Origin: Lepidurus packardi
Lineage: Eukaryota > Arthropoda > Branchiopoda > Notostraca > Triopsidae
Length of the DNA: 64,000 nucleotides
Assembly: GCA_023053545.1 (NCBI GenBank)
Contig: JAKZAN010000001.1
Span: 3,802,565-3,866,564, forward strand
Reading direction: 5' to 3'
Part shown: positions 1-10,361 of the stretch, in pieces
Numbering within the stretch: position 1 is the first letter of the stretch
Layout of the letters: each line of letters begins with the position of its first letter
Notes under the pieces: generated by a model
What the model was told of the DNA's origin: nothing
Database searches by the model: none
Seen by the model: the letters and a program-made list of their open reading frames with translations, nothing else
Made by a program: the position numbers and the translations under genes

Positions 1-156
1 TATATTGGATTGGAGTTTTTTCTATTGTGAGTGCATTAGGAAGGATTGATGGGTAACAAACTTCAAACTCTATACTAACATACTTACAGTGCTTGTACCT
101 TTCATGTTTCTCACCTTCAAGTTATAAAAGGACCAGAAGACCTGGCCTACTATTGC

Positions 157-893
157 CCTTATTTCTGAGCAATGCGGACACAGACTTGAAGAACAGATTC
201 ATCTCTTTGAGAGCATCAAGCCACTATTTACTAAAGGTATATGCTTCATTATCCAGTGTGATATTTTTACTAATATTTGCTTTATTAGCCCATGCTTGTT
301 ACTTTCAAAAAGCGTTCGAGAATGATCATGTCCCAATTGTGCAAATGTCTACCGTCACCGAAGAAGGAGTAGTGGAAGTAAAGACAGACGTAATTAATTA
401 TTAATAATTATTATTATTAATAATAATTATTTATTGGTTTTCTGGTGTTCAATTTGGATTGTCTAGGCTTGTGAGCGTTGATTGCTAGCTCATCGTGTGG
501 AAGGCAAGATGCGTAGCTAGAAGGTAGAAGGCGTCTTGAACCGTCTAAACGTAGGCGAACCCAGGCGAAAAGATAACGTTGTTCGTCCAGTTTGCATTCC
601 GGACTCTGTTTCGCAGAAGAAAGCAGCTCAAGCTGAGAAGGAGAAAACAAAAAGGACGGGACGAGCTATCGAATTGGAACAAGGGGACGACCACATTGTG
701 GATTACAGAAAGAATTATGACCTGCCATACGACTTCAAATACGACAAAATTCCAGAATTCTGATAAAACAAAAACATTGCCGACTACATTGATCCGGATC
801 TTATGGTGGTTAGTTTACCGTTTTATCTCCGGCCGGTTTTTTTACTTTGTTATCTTAAAAAGAAAAGAAATTGGAGCAGTTGGAAAATGCTAA
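157..893 (+). pseudogene. GTPBP4: NOG1 (GTPBP4) GTPase pseudogene fragment, array copy 1
   Basis: Remnant of the nucleolar GTPase NOG1, which acts in 60S ribosome assembly. Recognisable pieces in order: ISEQCGHRLEEQIHLFESIK at about 167-233; ENDHVPIVQMSTVTEEGVVE in the exon 289-389; LLAHRVE and VLNRL, then the ELEQGDDHIVDYRKNYDL block, in the exon 467-805; and KKLEQLEN at 865-888. Introns 236-288 and 390-466 keep GT-AG ends, so this is a duplicated rather than a processed copy. It is dead: in-frame stops lie at about 479 (TGA) and 527 (TAG), a TGA-TAA pair replaces W-E after KIPEF at 763-768, and the segment with the NKxD guanine-specificity motif is missing. The N-terminal NOG1 domain and G1-G3 motifs are not in the unit. 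Confidence 0.85.
395..435. repeat. AT-only imperfect palindrome in a NOG1 pseudogene intron
   Basis: A run built only of TTA/TAA/ATT trinucleotides that can fold on itself, just after the donor at 390. It recurs at 6672-6712 and 12949-12989 with the array. No function is implied. Confidence 0.7.
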
Positions 894-1158
894 CTGGGTA
901 GTTTCGACATCATTTATGGCCCTTGAAATTAAATCTGGAAGGACTTGAGAAGAGAATACAAGTTTGCCTTGAAATAAACTTTGAAGTGACTTTTTACTCG
1001 TTTATTACTGCTGATTTTGAGATGTTTTTGACTTTCCTTCAGTTCCAAATGAGCTGTTTTGCTCCCTCCCCCCGTAATACGTACTTGCGTATTTGTTGTA
1101 CCCATAGAGCGCTCCCTGTAATACGTACTTGCTTATTAGAAATAGACGAAATAACAAT
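894..1158. other. Unassigned spacer with a duplicated 20-bp motif
   Basis: No protein family is recognised between the NOG1 remnant and the retroelement leader. The motif GTAATACGTACTTGCGTATT at 1075-1094 is repeated with one change at about 1119-1138. An open frame of 108 codons over 923-1249 has no features I recognise and is probably chance. Confidence 0.4.
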
Positions 1159-1575
1159 GTCTGAACCTTACAAATCGGATTTTCCGGATGCAAAGTCTAC
1201 AAAACTTCTCTTAAAAGGTGCTCTCATCCATCCTATTCTTCAGAAGTAGCCCCTAATCACAACGCAGGGACCATCTTATTTTTACTCATACCCAAATCCT
1301 CCACATTTGGTGCCGTGACCAGGACGAGCCGCACAGAAACGAAGTCCATTGATTGAGTGAAGATCAAATCCTCTCTACTTTCTCAACCCATCGTTAATAC
1401 CTTCGAAACAATGAATAACCTTGAGCAAGAAGACGCCCCCACGAAACAAGAAGCCACTGCTGATCTCCTGAGCTCCCTCGAAGAATACCTTCAAGACTTG
1501 AAAGTCCTTTATCAAGAAATCGAAGACAAGTGACCTCGAAGACGTCCTGAAAACTCATTTCGACGTCCTGAAAAA
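1159..1575 (+). mobile_element. LTR end, primer-binding-site-like motif and leader fragment, copy 1
   Basis: A stretch starting TGTCTGAA at 1159 and ending ACA at 1305 is followed by TGGTGCCGTGACC (1308-1320), which looks like a tRNA primer-binding site (TGG pairs with tRNA CCA). A short frame, 1411-1533, encodes an acidic 40-residue peptide rich in E, D, L and Q that ends at TGA, as expected of a truncated gag start. A related stretch is found inverted at 13851-13915. BEL/Pao assignment is tentative and rests on the BEL-type pol fragment at 14.5 kb. The LTR may be 5' truncated. Confidence 0.5.
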
Positions 1576-1579
1576 ACTA

Positions 1580-4060
1580 AAGCAATCGTGGAATGGTCCC
1601 GACCAGTGATGAATTGAATAGTTTCCTCGATCTTCATACTATCGTCGATTTGTGAAAGGTTTTGCTGACATTGCCAAGCCGCTATATAAACTAACCGAAA
1701 AGAATGTTCCCTTTGAGTGGTCCGTGTTATGTGAGGAAGCTTTGACAGATCTTAAACGGCTCCTTTCTTCAACTCCTGTACTCGCTTTTCCTGATCTGTC
1801 CCAAACACTTCTAGTGGACAGCGACGCCAGTAATATTGGGCTAGGAGCCGTGTTGTCACAAGAAATTGACGGTGTTGAACGTCCTATAGCATATGCAAGT
1901 CCATGCTTGATGAGACCATTTACTGTGTAACGCGGAAGGAGCTCCTGGCAGTTAAATTTGCTGTAATGCAATTTAGCCACTCTCTTCTGGGGAGACCGGT
2001 TATGCTTCGGACGGATAACATTTGCCGTGGCCTGGATGAAAACTTGCAAGGAACCAACTGGACAGACTTTGCGATGGCTGAGCTTGTTTGAATCGTATCA
2101 GTTCACAATTGAACAGCGGCCTGGACCAAAGCGTGGGAATGCGGATGCACTCACAAGAAGACCATGTTCACAATGTAGACGTCATGAAGGAGTGGACGAA
2201 GAAGAAAAGAATGCCACATGGACCACAACGAGATGTCGTGTTAAATCATGTGGAATTGGCTAGTGACGGTAGCGTCGTAGTAGCCCAGGAAGAAGACGAG
2301 GAGATGAAAATTATCAAGAGATGTTTACAAGAACTTTATAAACCGTGTCTGCAAGCTATGAGTCAGCCGTTGCGCAGCTACTGGGCCCAAAGGAAAAATG
2401 TGAGTCTTCGTGGTGGCGGGTTTTACGGCGAATGGATTTCGACAAACCGATCTCAGCACCTGCCTCTTGTGCCTAAAGCGAAGCAAGAGGAAATCTTCCG
2501 AAGTTACCACGGTGGTAATTCTGGGGCTCATATGGGAAGTAAAAAAATCTTAGAAAAATTGCGATCACGTTTGTATTGGCCCAAGATGCGGAACAATGTT
2601 GAAGGGTGGTGTAAAGGCTGCGTGACATGTGTGCAGCGAAATCCTCCATCCCAAAAGACTAGAGCGCCATTGAACCCTGTGCAACCTAGATTTCCAAGTG
2701 ACATTGTAGCTATGGATATACTGGGTCCTCTGCCTGAAACAGTAGGTCATTATCGCTATAGTTTGGTTGTCGGGGATTTGTTCCCAAAGTGGGTGGAGGC
2801 ATATCCTAATCCAGATCAGGAAGCCAGTACTATCGCCACCAAGCTCTATGGGGAATACATGAGAAGGTATGGAGTGCCGCTTCAGCTTCATTCCGAGCAA
2901 GGTAGAAGTTTTGAATCAAGAACTGTGAGCGAAATCTGCCGGTTGCTCAAAATCAAGAAAACTAGAACTACTCCATGAATGTACGGAATGGACTGTATAC
3001 TTTCTTATAAGGGATGAAATGCTGGCTGGTGGTTTCAGACGGACTTTAGCGTTGAATTAGAATGGAGGTTTATTGAAAGTCAAATAATGCTTGACAACAG
3101 AAGGATAACAAACAAGAAAAGGGGGTCACACTTGGGTGCAGAATTACACCTCTCTGTTGTCTACCACAACTCGTTGCTACTGGAATTCACGGAAGAATAT
3201 CTCGGATCCTTGATCCCCACTCTTTCACACTCAACTACTGTCTTGCGACTCACCACTGGCTACTGACTACTTACTACTGACTAAGGGGTCACGTCTTCTC
3301 CTACTACTTGTCCTCCTATTTTGCTTGGCTCGCACCAACAACTCCATACCATCCGGAGAGTGAGGAATTTATTGAAAGGGCCAATAGGACGATTTTAGCA
3401 GGCCTCAGTAAACTCATCGACGAAGGTGATGAAACCTGTGTTGCCTAGTCCGGTACTTGCGTACCGGACGAGTGTTCAAAGTTCCTCGACTTTCACTCCT
3501 GCACGTTTACAATTTGGTAGACCGTTGTTCTTACCAGAAGATAGAGTTTTCGGTGGTGGTACCAGTTTCAACGTCTCAATACGCGGCAAAACTGGAGACA
3601 ACTCTTCCTACCATTTTTGAACAAGCTCGAACACGGTTGGGATTTGCACAATGTTGTCTAAAGATTTATTACGACAGCAAAACTTTAAACCAGCCAATCC
3701 AAATGGGGGACTCCGTTTGGCTCTTCAATCCTTCCCCGAAGAGAGGAAAGTTCCCCAAGTTTCACCGACCTTGGACGGTTGTGAAACGAATTTCGGATCA
3801 AGTTGTCCACATTAAAAACACCATTTCGGGTGCATATGAACAATTTAAAGAAGGGACACCATTAAGGCGAGTGACCATTATGCAAAGCCGGACTTTCGCT
3901 ACCATTAAAGGTACCATTCCCGACAGGAAAAAAATAGACAAACGTTACACAATAAAATTTGTATTAAAGAAAATTCACTCGGAGGATACAAAAAATCACC
4001 ACACAAAAATCACGATAATTTTCACGCAAAATACGGAAATTTCACTGAAACGAATAGCCA
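1580..4060 (+). mobile_element. Degenerate Ty3/gypsy-type pol fragment, copy 1
   Basis: Order of recognisable parts: end of the reverse transcriptase thumb (RRFVKGFADIAKPLYKLTEK) at about 1631; RNase H (LLVDSDASNIGLGAVLSQE, then YCVTRKELLAVKFAV, then FTIEQRPGPKRGNADALTRR) over 1652-2160; integrase H2C2 finger (HGGNSGAHMGSKK, then CKGCVTCVQR) and core (SDIVAMDILGPLPE) over 2500-2975; and, after a solo LTR insertion, the rest of the core (PYHPESEEFIERANRTIL) at 3347-3420 and the C-terminal domain (QPIQMGDSVWLF, then HRPWTVVKRISDQVV) to about 3850. Several frameshifts and stops break the frame, and the canonical D of the integrase H-S-D-Q-G motif reads E. RT palm, gag and both LTRs are absent. 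The frame runs into the 3' end of the oppositely oriented PISD gene. Confidence 0.85.
2976..3340 (-). mobile_element. Solo LTR inserted in the gypsy integrase, copy 1
   Basis: A 365-bp segment starting TGAATG and ending ACCAACA interrupts the integrase between TRTTP and PYHPE. It is bounded by the six-base direct repeat ACTCCA (2970-2975 and 3341-3346), a target-site duplication. TG...CA ends and this length fit a solo LTR. On the minus strand it reads TGTTGG...CATTCA and contains AATAAA near the right place, so minus is the likelier orientation. The same insertion sits in copy 2, so it predates the tandem duplication. Confidence 0.75.
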
Positions 4061-4084
4061 GACATCTTAGAACCCACATTAATG

Positions 4085-5697
4085 CTACGGTTTAGAATTT
4101 TGAGCGATAGCTTGACCGACTCGAACGATTTGCCCAAGCTGGACGGTAAATTTAAAGTCCTTGGGGGCCTGAAAAATAAGGACCATTGTAGAGCCAAAGT
4201 TAAACTCACCGAATACTTCACCTTTCTCCTGATGGAGACCCTCCCCGCCTGCACGTTCCTTGCGGAAGTTGTAGTCCGTCGTCCTGCGACGTCCGGCACG
4301 ACAGTTTGTTTCCAATTCCTACAATACAAAGAAAAGAAAACTGTTAAGGCACTTTCAAAAACGCAAACTCGTCGACTAACTTACTGGATCTTTATACACT
4401 CGTATGGAGCCGACATTGGTAGCTCCGACCGCTGTCATGCTGAACAAGCCGTACTGCCACTGGCCAAAGTAAACGGCTCGCTCGTTGAGGGCAAGTAAGC
4501 CGGGGACCCATTTGGAAACGCTTGGGTTTACACTAAGGAGTTCCCCTAAGATAATATTCCGGTTAGTAACACCCTTTGTTGTTCTCATGGCGAATTACCT
4601 GGAAAGTGTCGCCGCAATGAAATATCCCATTCAACGGGGGAATGAAACCGATGGTAGTCCCCGGGCGCCAGATAGATGACACAGTAGTGGAGGCCGGAGG
4701 TTGGGGACCCTGTTGAGAGTTGCACCAGTTCAGAGGGTCCCAAAAACTGGCGCAGGGAGTAATACACCCCCTTCACCTGTCCCAACAGTCCATTCCGGTC
4801 CACTGCGCCCAAATGGAGGACTTTCCCATCGGCTGGTGACACCTGTTGTAGAAAACAAACAATATTTAGTACGAGAAACGAGTGCATAAAAAACCCCATC
4901 AACTTACAATGCAGTCCGTAGTGTTGATAGGGCGTGCGCCTGGTTTAAGCGGCCGTCGAAAAAATTCGCCGATGCTGGAGTAGTCGGACAGGTTGTCCGA
5001 TGCGGCTTCTTCGACGTTTACGCCAAACGTCCGCGCGTAGAACCCAAGGACCGGCTTCCTCATCCACCGAGGCAAACGGGTGTTGGCCAGTCGTCCCCAG
5101 GTGCGCGACAGGGTCGCCCAGGGCAAGCTGCGATAAGCACGTACCTGTTATCCAAGATAAAAGCATATTAGGTACTTGACTCACATAGCAATTGCTACGC
5201 CAGATGGATACAGAAGATCGTATTAGTCGAAAGAAATTCCCTTAGGGGATTGAATTGATCTTACCTTAAAAGCTCGCGCACAGGCATGCCACGAACGAGG
5301 CAAAGCGATCCGTGGAGCAGCGTCATCTGTTAAAGAAAACACAAGTCAAGTGTTAGGGAGACTGAAAAAAAGGTCCCATAATATATATCACAGAAAAATA
5401 CGTACGTACAACAAACGTACATAGGAAACAACATACAGAAAAAAGCTGCTTAGGATTTCAGGAGAATTGGGCCATCCATGACCTCCAAAGTACAACAAGA
5501 CCATAAGGACTTCGTTCACAATTTTTTATGGGTATTGCTGGAAAATAAAAACCGATTAGGACTCCTGTTACAACTCTGTTGCTTTCTTATCGAAAGGGAA
5601 AAACCATAGCACTCGCGGTTGAAACTATTTGGCTAAGCTTCTTCTAAGACTAGATGTACTTGAATGGTAAACAAAAAGGCAAAAAACGCTTACCCAT
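4085..5697 (-). CDS. PISD: Phosphatidylserine decarboxylase, mitochondrial type, copy 1
   Basis: Converts phosphatidylserine to phosphatidylethanolamine in the inner mitochondrial membrane; the proenzyme cleaves itself to make a pyruvoyl group. Exons on the minus strand: 5697-5694 (ATGG), 5326-5265, 5144-4908, 4842-4599, 4545-4385 and 4318-4085, joined in frame to about 313 codons. Family hallmarks are intact: [33 protein letters not shown] (catalytic Asp), [13 protein letters not shown] (catalytic His), [10 protein letters not shown], and FNFGST near the end, whose Ser is the self-cleavage site (LGST is usual; F replaces L). Introns are 367, 120, 65, 53 and 66 bp. The ATG sits in a strong context (ACCATGG), with an in-frame TAG 33 bp upstream. 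Human PISD is nearly 100 residues longer at the N terminus, and no membrane segment is visible, so an upstream exon could be missing. Confidence 0.9.
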
Positions 5698-6277
5698 GGT
5701 CCAGGCAACCCGTATGAAATGAGGAACCTTCTAAGGTTGAAAAACTGAGGGCACAATACACGAAAACTTTGGGAGAAAATGCAAAAGGCTCCTTCCTGGT
5801 TAACGATAGCAAGAAGACTTACCAAAACAAGTGACAACAATGAAAGTTATAGCGTCACTTGGCGTAACTTCCGGGTTGGCCAGTTCATTGCGTCATTGGT
5901 TCCCGAACCCGCTTCCTTCGGGTTGCTATCCCCAGCATCAACGGTAGAGGGTTGGACGAATATGCGATATGTTGACGCCCTCTTTACCGGTGTCTGGGCG
6001 ACACTTGATTAATATGGCGGCAAAACAACTCCTGTATGACACCTATAAATAGTCCAAAAATATGAGTTCCCTGGTTTCACCGACTGTGGAAAAGAATACG
6101 GGGTAGAACCTGGAGTTCATGATAGAAATGGGTCGGGTGAACGTAAGCTTGGTTAATTTCTAGTTAAGTATTCATATTTTTATGTATACTAATAACAGCT
6201 GGAAAGACAAATTCAGATGCAAAACCTGATGAGAGAACGCGTGGTAGCCACACAGATAGCTCGAGCATGAGAATAGC
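5698..6277. other. Upstream region of PISD copy 1, no gene recognised
   Basis: This stretch should hold the PISD promoter and 5' UTR (minus strand). No TATA box or known motif can be assigned confidently. A short open frame on the minus strand (5840-5625) reads through the PISD start in another phase and is not supported. Confidence 0.4.
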
Positions 6278-6433
6278 TATATTGGATTGGAGTTTTTTCT
6301 ATTGTGAGTGCATTAGGAAGGATTGATGGGTAACAAACTTCAAACTCTATACTAACATACTTACAGTGCTTGTACCTTTCATGTTTCTCACCTTCAAGTT
6401 ATAAAAGGACCAGAAGACCTGGCCTACTATTGC

Positions 6434-7170
6434 CCTTATTTCTGAGCAATGCGGACACAGACTTGAAGAACAGATTCATCTCTTTGAGAGCATCAAGCCA
6501 CTATTTACTAAAGGTATATGCTTCATTATCCAGTGTGATATTTTTACTAATATTTGCTTTATTAGCCCATGCTTGTTACTTTCAAAAAGCGTTCGAGAAT
6601 GATCATGTCCCAATTGTGCAAATGTCTACCGTCACCGAAGAAGGAGTAGTGGAAGTAAAGACAGACGTAATTAATTATTAATAATTATTATTATTAATAA
6701 TAATTATTTATTGGTTTTCTGGTGTTCAATTTGGATTGTCTAGGCTTGTGAGCGTTGATTGCTAGCTCATCGTGTGGAAGGCAAGATGCGTAGCTAGAAG
6801 GTAGAAGGCGTCTTGAACCGTCTAAACGTAGGCGAACCCAGGCGAAAAGATAACGTTGTTCGTCCAGTTTGCATTCCGGACTCTGTTTCGCAGAAGAAAG
6901 CAGCTCAAGCTGAGAAGGAGAAAACAAAAAGGACGGGACGAGCTATCGAATTGGAACAAGGGGACGACCACATTGTGGATTACAGAAAGAATTATGACCT
7001 GCCATACGACTTCAAATACGACAAAATTCCAGAATTCTGATAAAACAAAAACATTGCCGACTACATTGATCCGGATCTTATGGTGGTTAGTTTACCGTTT
7101 TATCTCCGGCCGGTTTTTTTACTTTGTTATCTTAAAAAGAAAAGAAATTGGAGCAGTTGGAAAATGCTAA
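6434..7170 (+). pseudogene. GTPBP4: NOG1 (GTPBP4) pseudogene fragment, array copy 2
   Basis: Second copy of the dead NOG1 remnant, offset by 6,277 bp. The open frames across it match those of copy 1, with the same in-frame stops, the same W-E to stop-stop change after KIPEF and the same missing NKxD segment. All disabling changes therefore arose before the duplication. Confidence 0.85.
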
Positions 7171-7435
7171 CTGGGTAGTTTCGACATCATTTATGGCCCT
7201 TGAAATTAAATCTGGAAGGACTTGAGAAGAGAATACAAGTTTGCCTTGAAATAAACTTTGAAATGACTTTTTACTCGTTTATTACTGCTGATTTTGAGAT
7301 GTTTTTGACTTTCCTTCAGTTCCAAATGAGCTGTTTTGCTCCCTCCCCCCGTAATACGTACTTGCGTATTTGTTGTACCCATAGAGCGCTCCCTGTAATA
7401 CGTACTTGCTTATTAGAAATAGACGAAATAACAAT

Positions 7436-7852
7436 GTCTGAACCTTACAAATCGGATTTTCCGGATGCAAAGTCTACAAAACTTCTCTTAAAAGGTGCTC
7501 TCATCCATCCTATTCTTCAGAAGTAGCCCCTAATCACAACGCAGGGACCATCTTATTTTTACTCATACCCAAATCCTCCACATTTGGTGCCGTGACCAGG
7601 ATGAGCCGCACAGAAACGAAGTCCATTGATTGAGTGAAGATCAAATCCTCTCGACTTTCTCAACCCATCGTTAATACCTTCGAAACAATGAATAACCTTG
7701 AGCAAGAAGACGCCCCCACGAAACAAGAAGCCACTGCTGATCTCCTGAGCTCCCTCGAAGAATACCTTCAAGACTTGAAAGTCCTTTATCAAGAAATCGA
7801 AGACAAGTGACCTCGAAGACGTCCTGAAAACTCATTTCGACGTCCTGAAAAA
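7436..7852 (+). mobile_element. LTR end and leader fragment, copy 2
   Basis: Copy 2 of the fragment at 1159-1575. It differs by three substitutions in this stretch or at its edge (7602, 7653 and 7854). The short gag-like frame is 7688-7810. Confidence 0.5.
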
Positions 7853-7856
7853 ATTA

Positions 7857-10337
7857 AAGCAATCGTGGAATGGTCCCGACCAGTGATGAATTGAATAGTT
7901 TCCTCGATCTTCATACTATCGTCGATTTGTGAAAGGTTTTGCTGACATTGCCAAGCCGCTATATAAACTAACCGAAAAGAATGTTCCCTTTGAGTGGTCC
8001 GTGTTATGTGAGGAAGCTTTGACAGATCTTAAACGGCTCCTTTCTTCAACTCCTGTACTCGCTTTTCCTGATCTGTCCCAAACACTTCTAGTGGACAGCG
8101 ACGCCAGTAATATTGGGCTAGGAGCCGTGTTGTCACAAGAAATTGACGGTGTTGAACGTCCTATAGCATATGCAAGTCCATGCTTGATAAGACCATTTAC
8201 TGTGTAACGCGGAAGGAGCTCCTGGCAGTTAAATTTGCTGTAATGCAATTTAGCCACTCTCTTCTGGGGAGACCGGTTATGCTTCGGACGGATAACATTT
8301 GCCGTGGCCTGGATGAAAACTTGCAAGGAACCAACTGGACAGACTTTGCGATGGCTGAACTTGTTTGAATCGTATCAGTTCACAATTGAACAGCGGCCTG
8401 GACCAAAGCGTGGGAATGCGGATGCACTCACAAGAAGACCATGTTCACAATGTAGACGTCATGAAGGAGTGGACGAAGAAGAAAAGAATGCCACATGGAC
8501 CACAACGAGATGTCGTGTTAAATCATGTGGAATTGGCTAGTGACGGTAGCGTCGTAGTAGCCCAGGAAGAAGACGAGGAGATGAAAATTATCAAGAGATG
8601 TTTACAAGAACTTTATAAACCGTGTCTGCAAGCTATGAGTCAGCCGTTGCGCAGCTACTGGGCCCAAAGGAAAAATGTGAGTCTTCGTGGTGGCGGGTTT
8701 TACGGCGAATGGATTTCGACAAACCGATCTCAGCACCTGCCTCTTGTGCCTAAAGCGAAGCAAGAGGAAATCTTCCGAAGTTACCACGGTGGTAATTCTG
8801 GGGCTGATATGGGAAGTAAAAAAATCTTAGAAAAATTGCGATCACGTTTGTATTGGCCCAAGATGCGGAACAATGTTGAAGGGTGGTGTAAAGGCTGCGT
8901 GACATGTGTGCAGCGAAATCCTCCATCCCAAAAGACTAGAGCGCCATTGAACCCTGTGCAACCTAGATTTCCAAGTGACATTGTAGCTATGGATATACTG
9001 GGTCCTCTGCCTGAAACAGTAGGTCATTATCGCTATAGTTTGGTTGTCGGGGATTTGTTCCCAAAGTGGGTGGAGGCATATCCTAATCCAGATCAGGAAG
9101 CCAGTACTATCGCCACCAAGCTCTATGGGGAATACATGAGAAGGTATGGAGTGCCGCTTCAGCTTCATTCCGAGCAAGGTAGAAGTTTTGAATCAAGAAC
9201 TGTGAGCGAAATCTGCCGGTTGCTCAAAATCAAGAAAACTAGAACTACTCCATGAATGTACGGAATGGACTGTATACTTTCTTATAAGGGATGAAATGCT
9301 GGCTGGTGGTTTCAGACGGACTTTAGCGTTGAATTAGAATGGAGATTTATTGAAAGTCAAATAATGCTTGACAACAGAAGGATAACAAACAAGAAAAGGG
9401 GGTCACACTTGGGTGCAGAATTACACCTCTCTGTTGTCTACCACAACTCGTTGCTACTGGAATTCACGGAAGAATATCTCGGATCCTTGATCCCCACTCT
9501 TTCACACTCAACTACTGTCTTGCGACTCACCACTGGCTACTGACTACTTACTACTGACTAAGGGGTCACGTCTTCTCCTACTACTTGTCCTCCTATTTTG
9601 CTTGGCTCGCACCAACAACTCCATACCATCCGGAGAGTGAGGAATTTATTGAAAGGGCCAATAGGACGATTTTAGCAGGCCTCAGTAAACTCATCGACGA
9701 AGGTGATGAAACCTGTGTTGCCTAGTCCGGTACTTGCGTACCGGACGAGTGTTCAAAGTTCCTCGACTTTCACTCCTGCACGTTTACAATTTGGTAGACC
9801 GTTGTTCTTACCAGAAGATAGAGTTTTCGGTGGTGGTACCAGTTTCAACGTCTCAATACGCGGCAAAACTGGAGACAACTCTTCCTACCATTTTTGAACA
9901 AGCTCGAACACGGTTGGGATTTGCACAATGTTGTCTAAAGATTTATTACGACAGCAAAACTTTAAACCAGCCAATCCAAATGGGGGACTCCGTTTGGCTC
10001 TTCAATCCTTCCCCGAAGAGAGGAAAGTTCCCCAAGTTTCACCGACCTTGGACGGTTGTGAAACGAATTTCGGATCAAGTTGTCCACATTAAAAACACCA
10101 TTTCGGGTGCATATGAACAATTTAAAGAAGGGACACCATTAAGGCGAGTGACCATTATGCAAAGCCGGACTTTCGCTACCATTAAAGGTACCATTCCCGA
10201 CAGGAAAAAAATAGACAAACGTTACACAATAAAATTTGTATTAAAGAAAATTCACTCGGAGGATACAAAAAATCACCACACAAAAATCACGATAATTTTC
10301 ACGCAAAATACGGAAATTTCACTGAAACGAATAGCCA
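7857..10337 (+). mobile_element. Degenerate Ty3/gypsy-type pol fragment, copy 2
   Basis: Copy 2 of the pol remnant, with the same RNase H, H2C2 finger and integrase pieces and the same frameshifts. Coding-level differences from copy 1 are few: M to I in SPCLM (8189), E to K in the overlapping frame there, and H to D in NSGAHMG of the H2C2 region (8806). The element was already dead when duplicated. Confidence 0.85.
9253..9617 (-). mobile_element. Solo LTR in gypsy integrase, copy 2
   Basis: Counterpart of the 365-bp insertion at 2976-3340, with the same ACTCCA target-site duplication. One substitution separates the copies (G at 3068, A at 9345). Confidence 0.75.
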
Positions 10338-10361
10338 GACATCTTAGAACCCACATTAATG

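Noticed and set aside
923..1249. 108-codon open frame repeated in the array
   Set aside because: Composition looks random, it crosses the LTR boundary at 1159, and the third copy changes completely after 13719.
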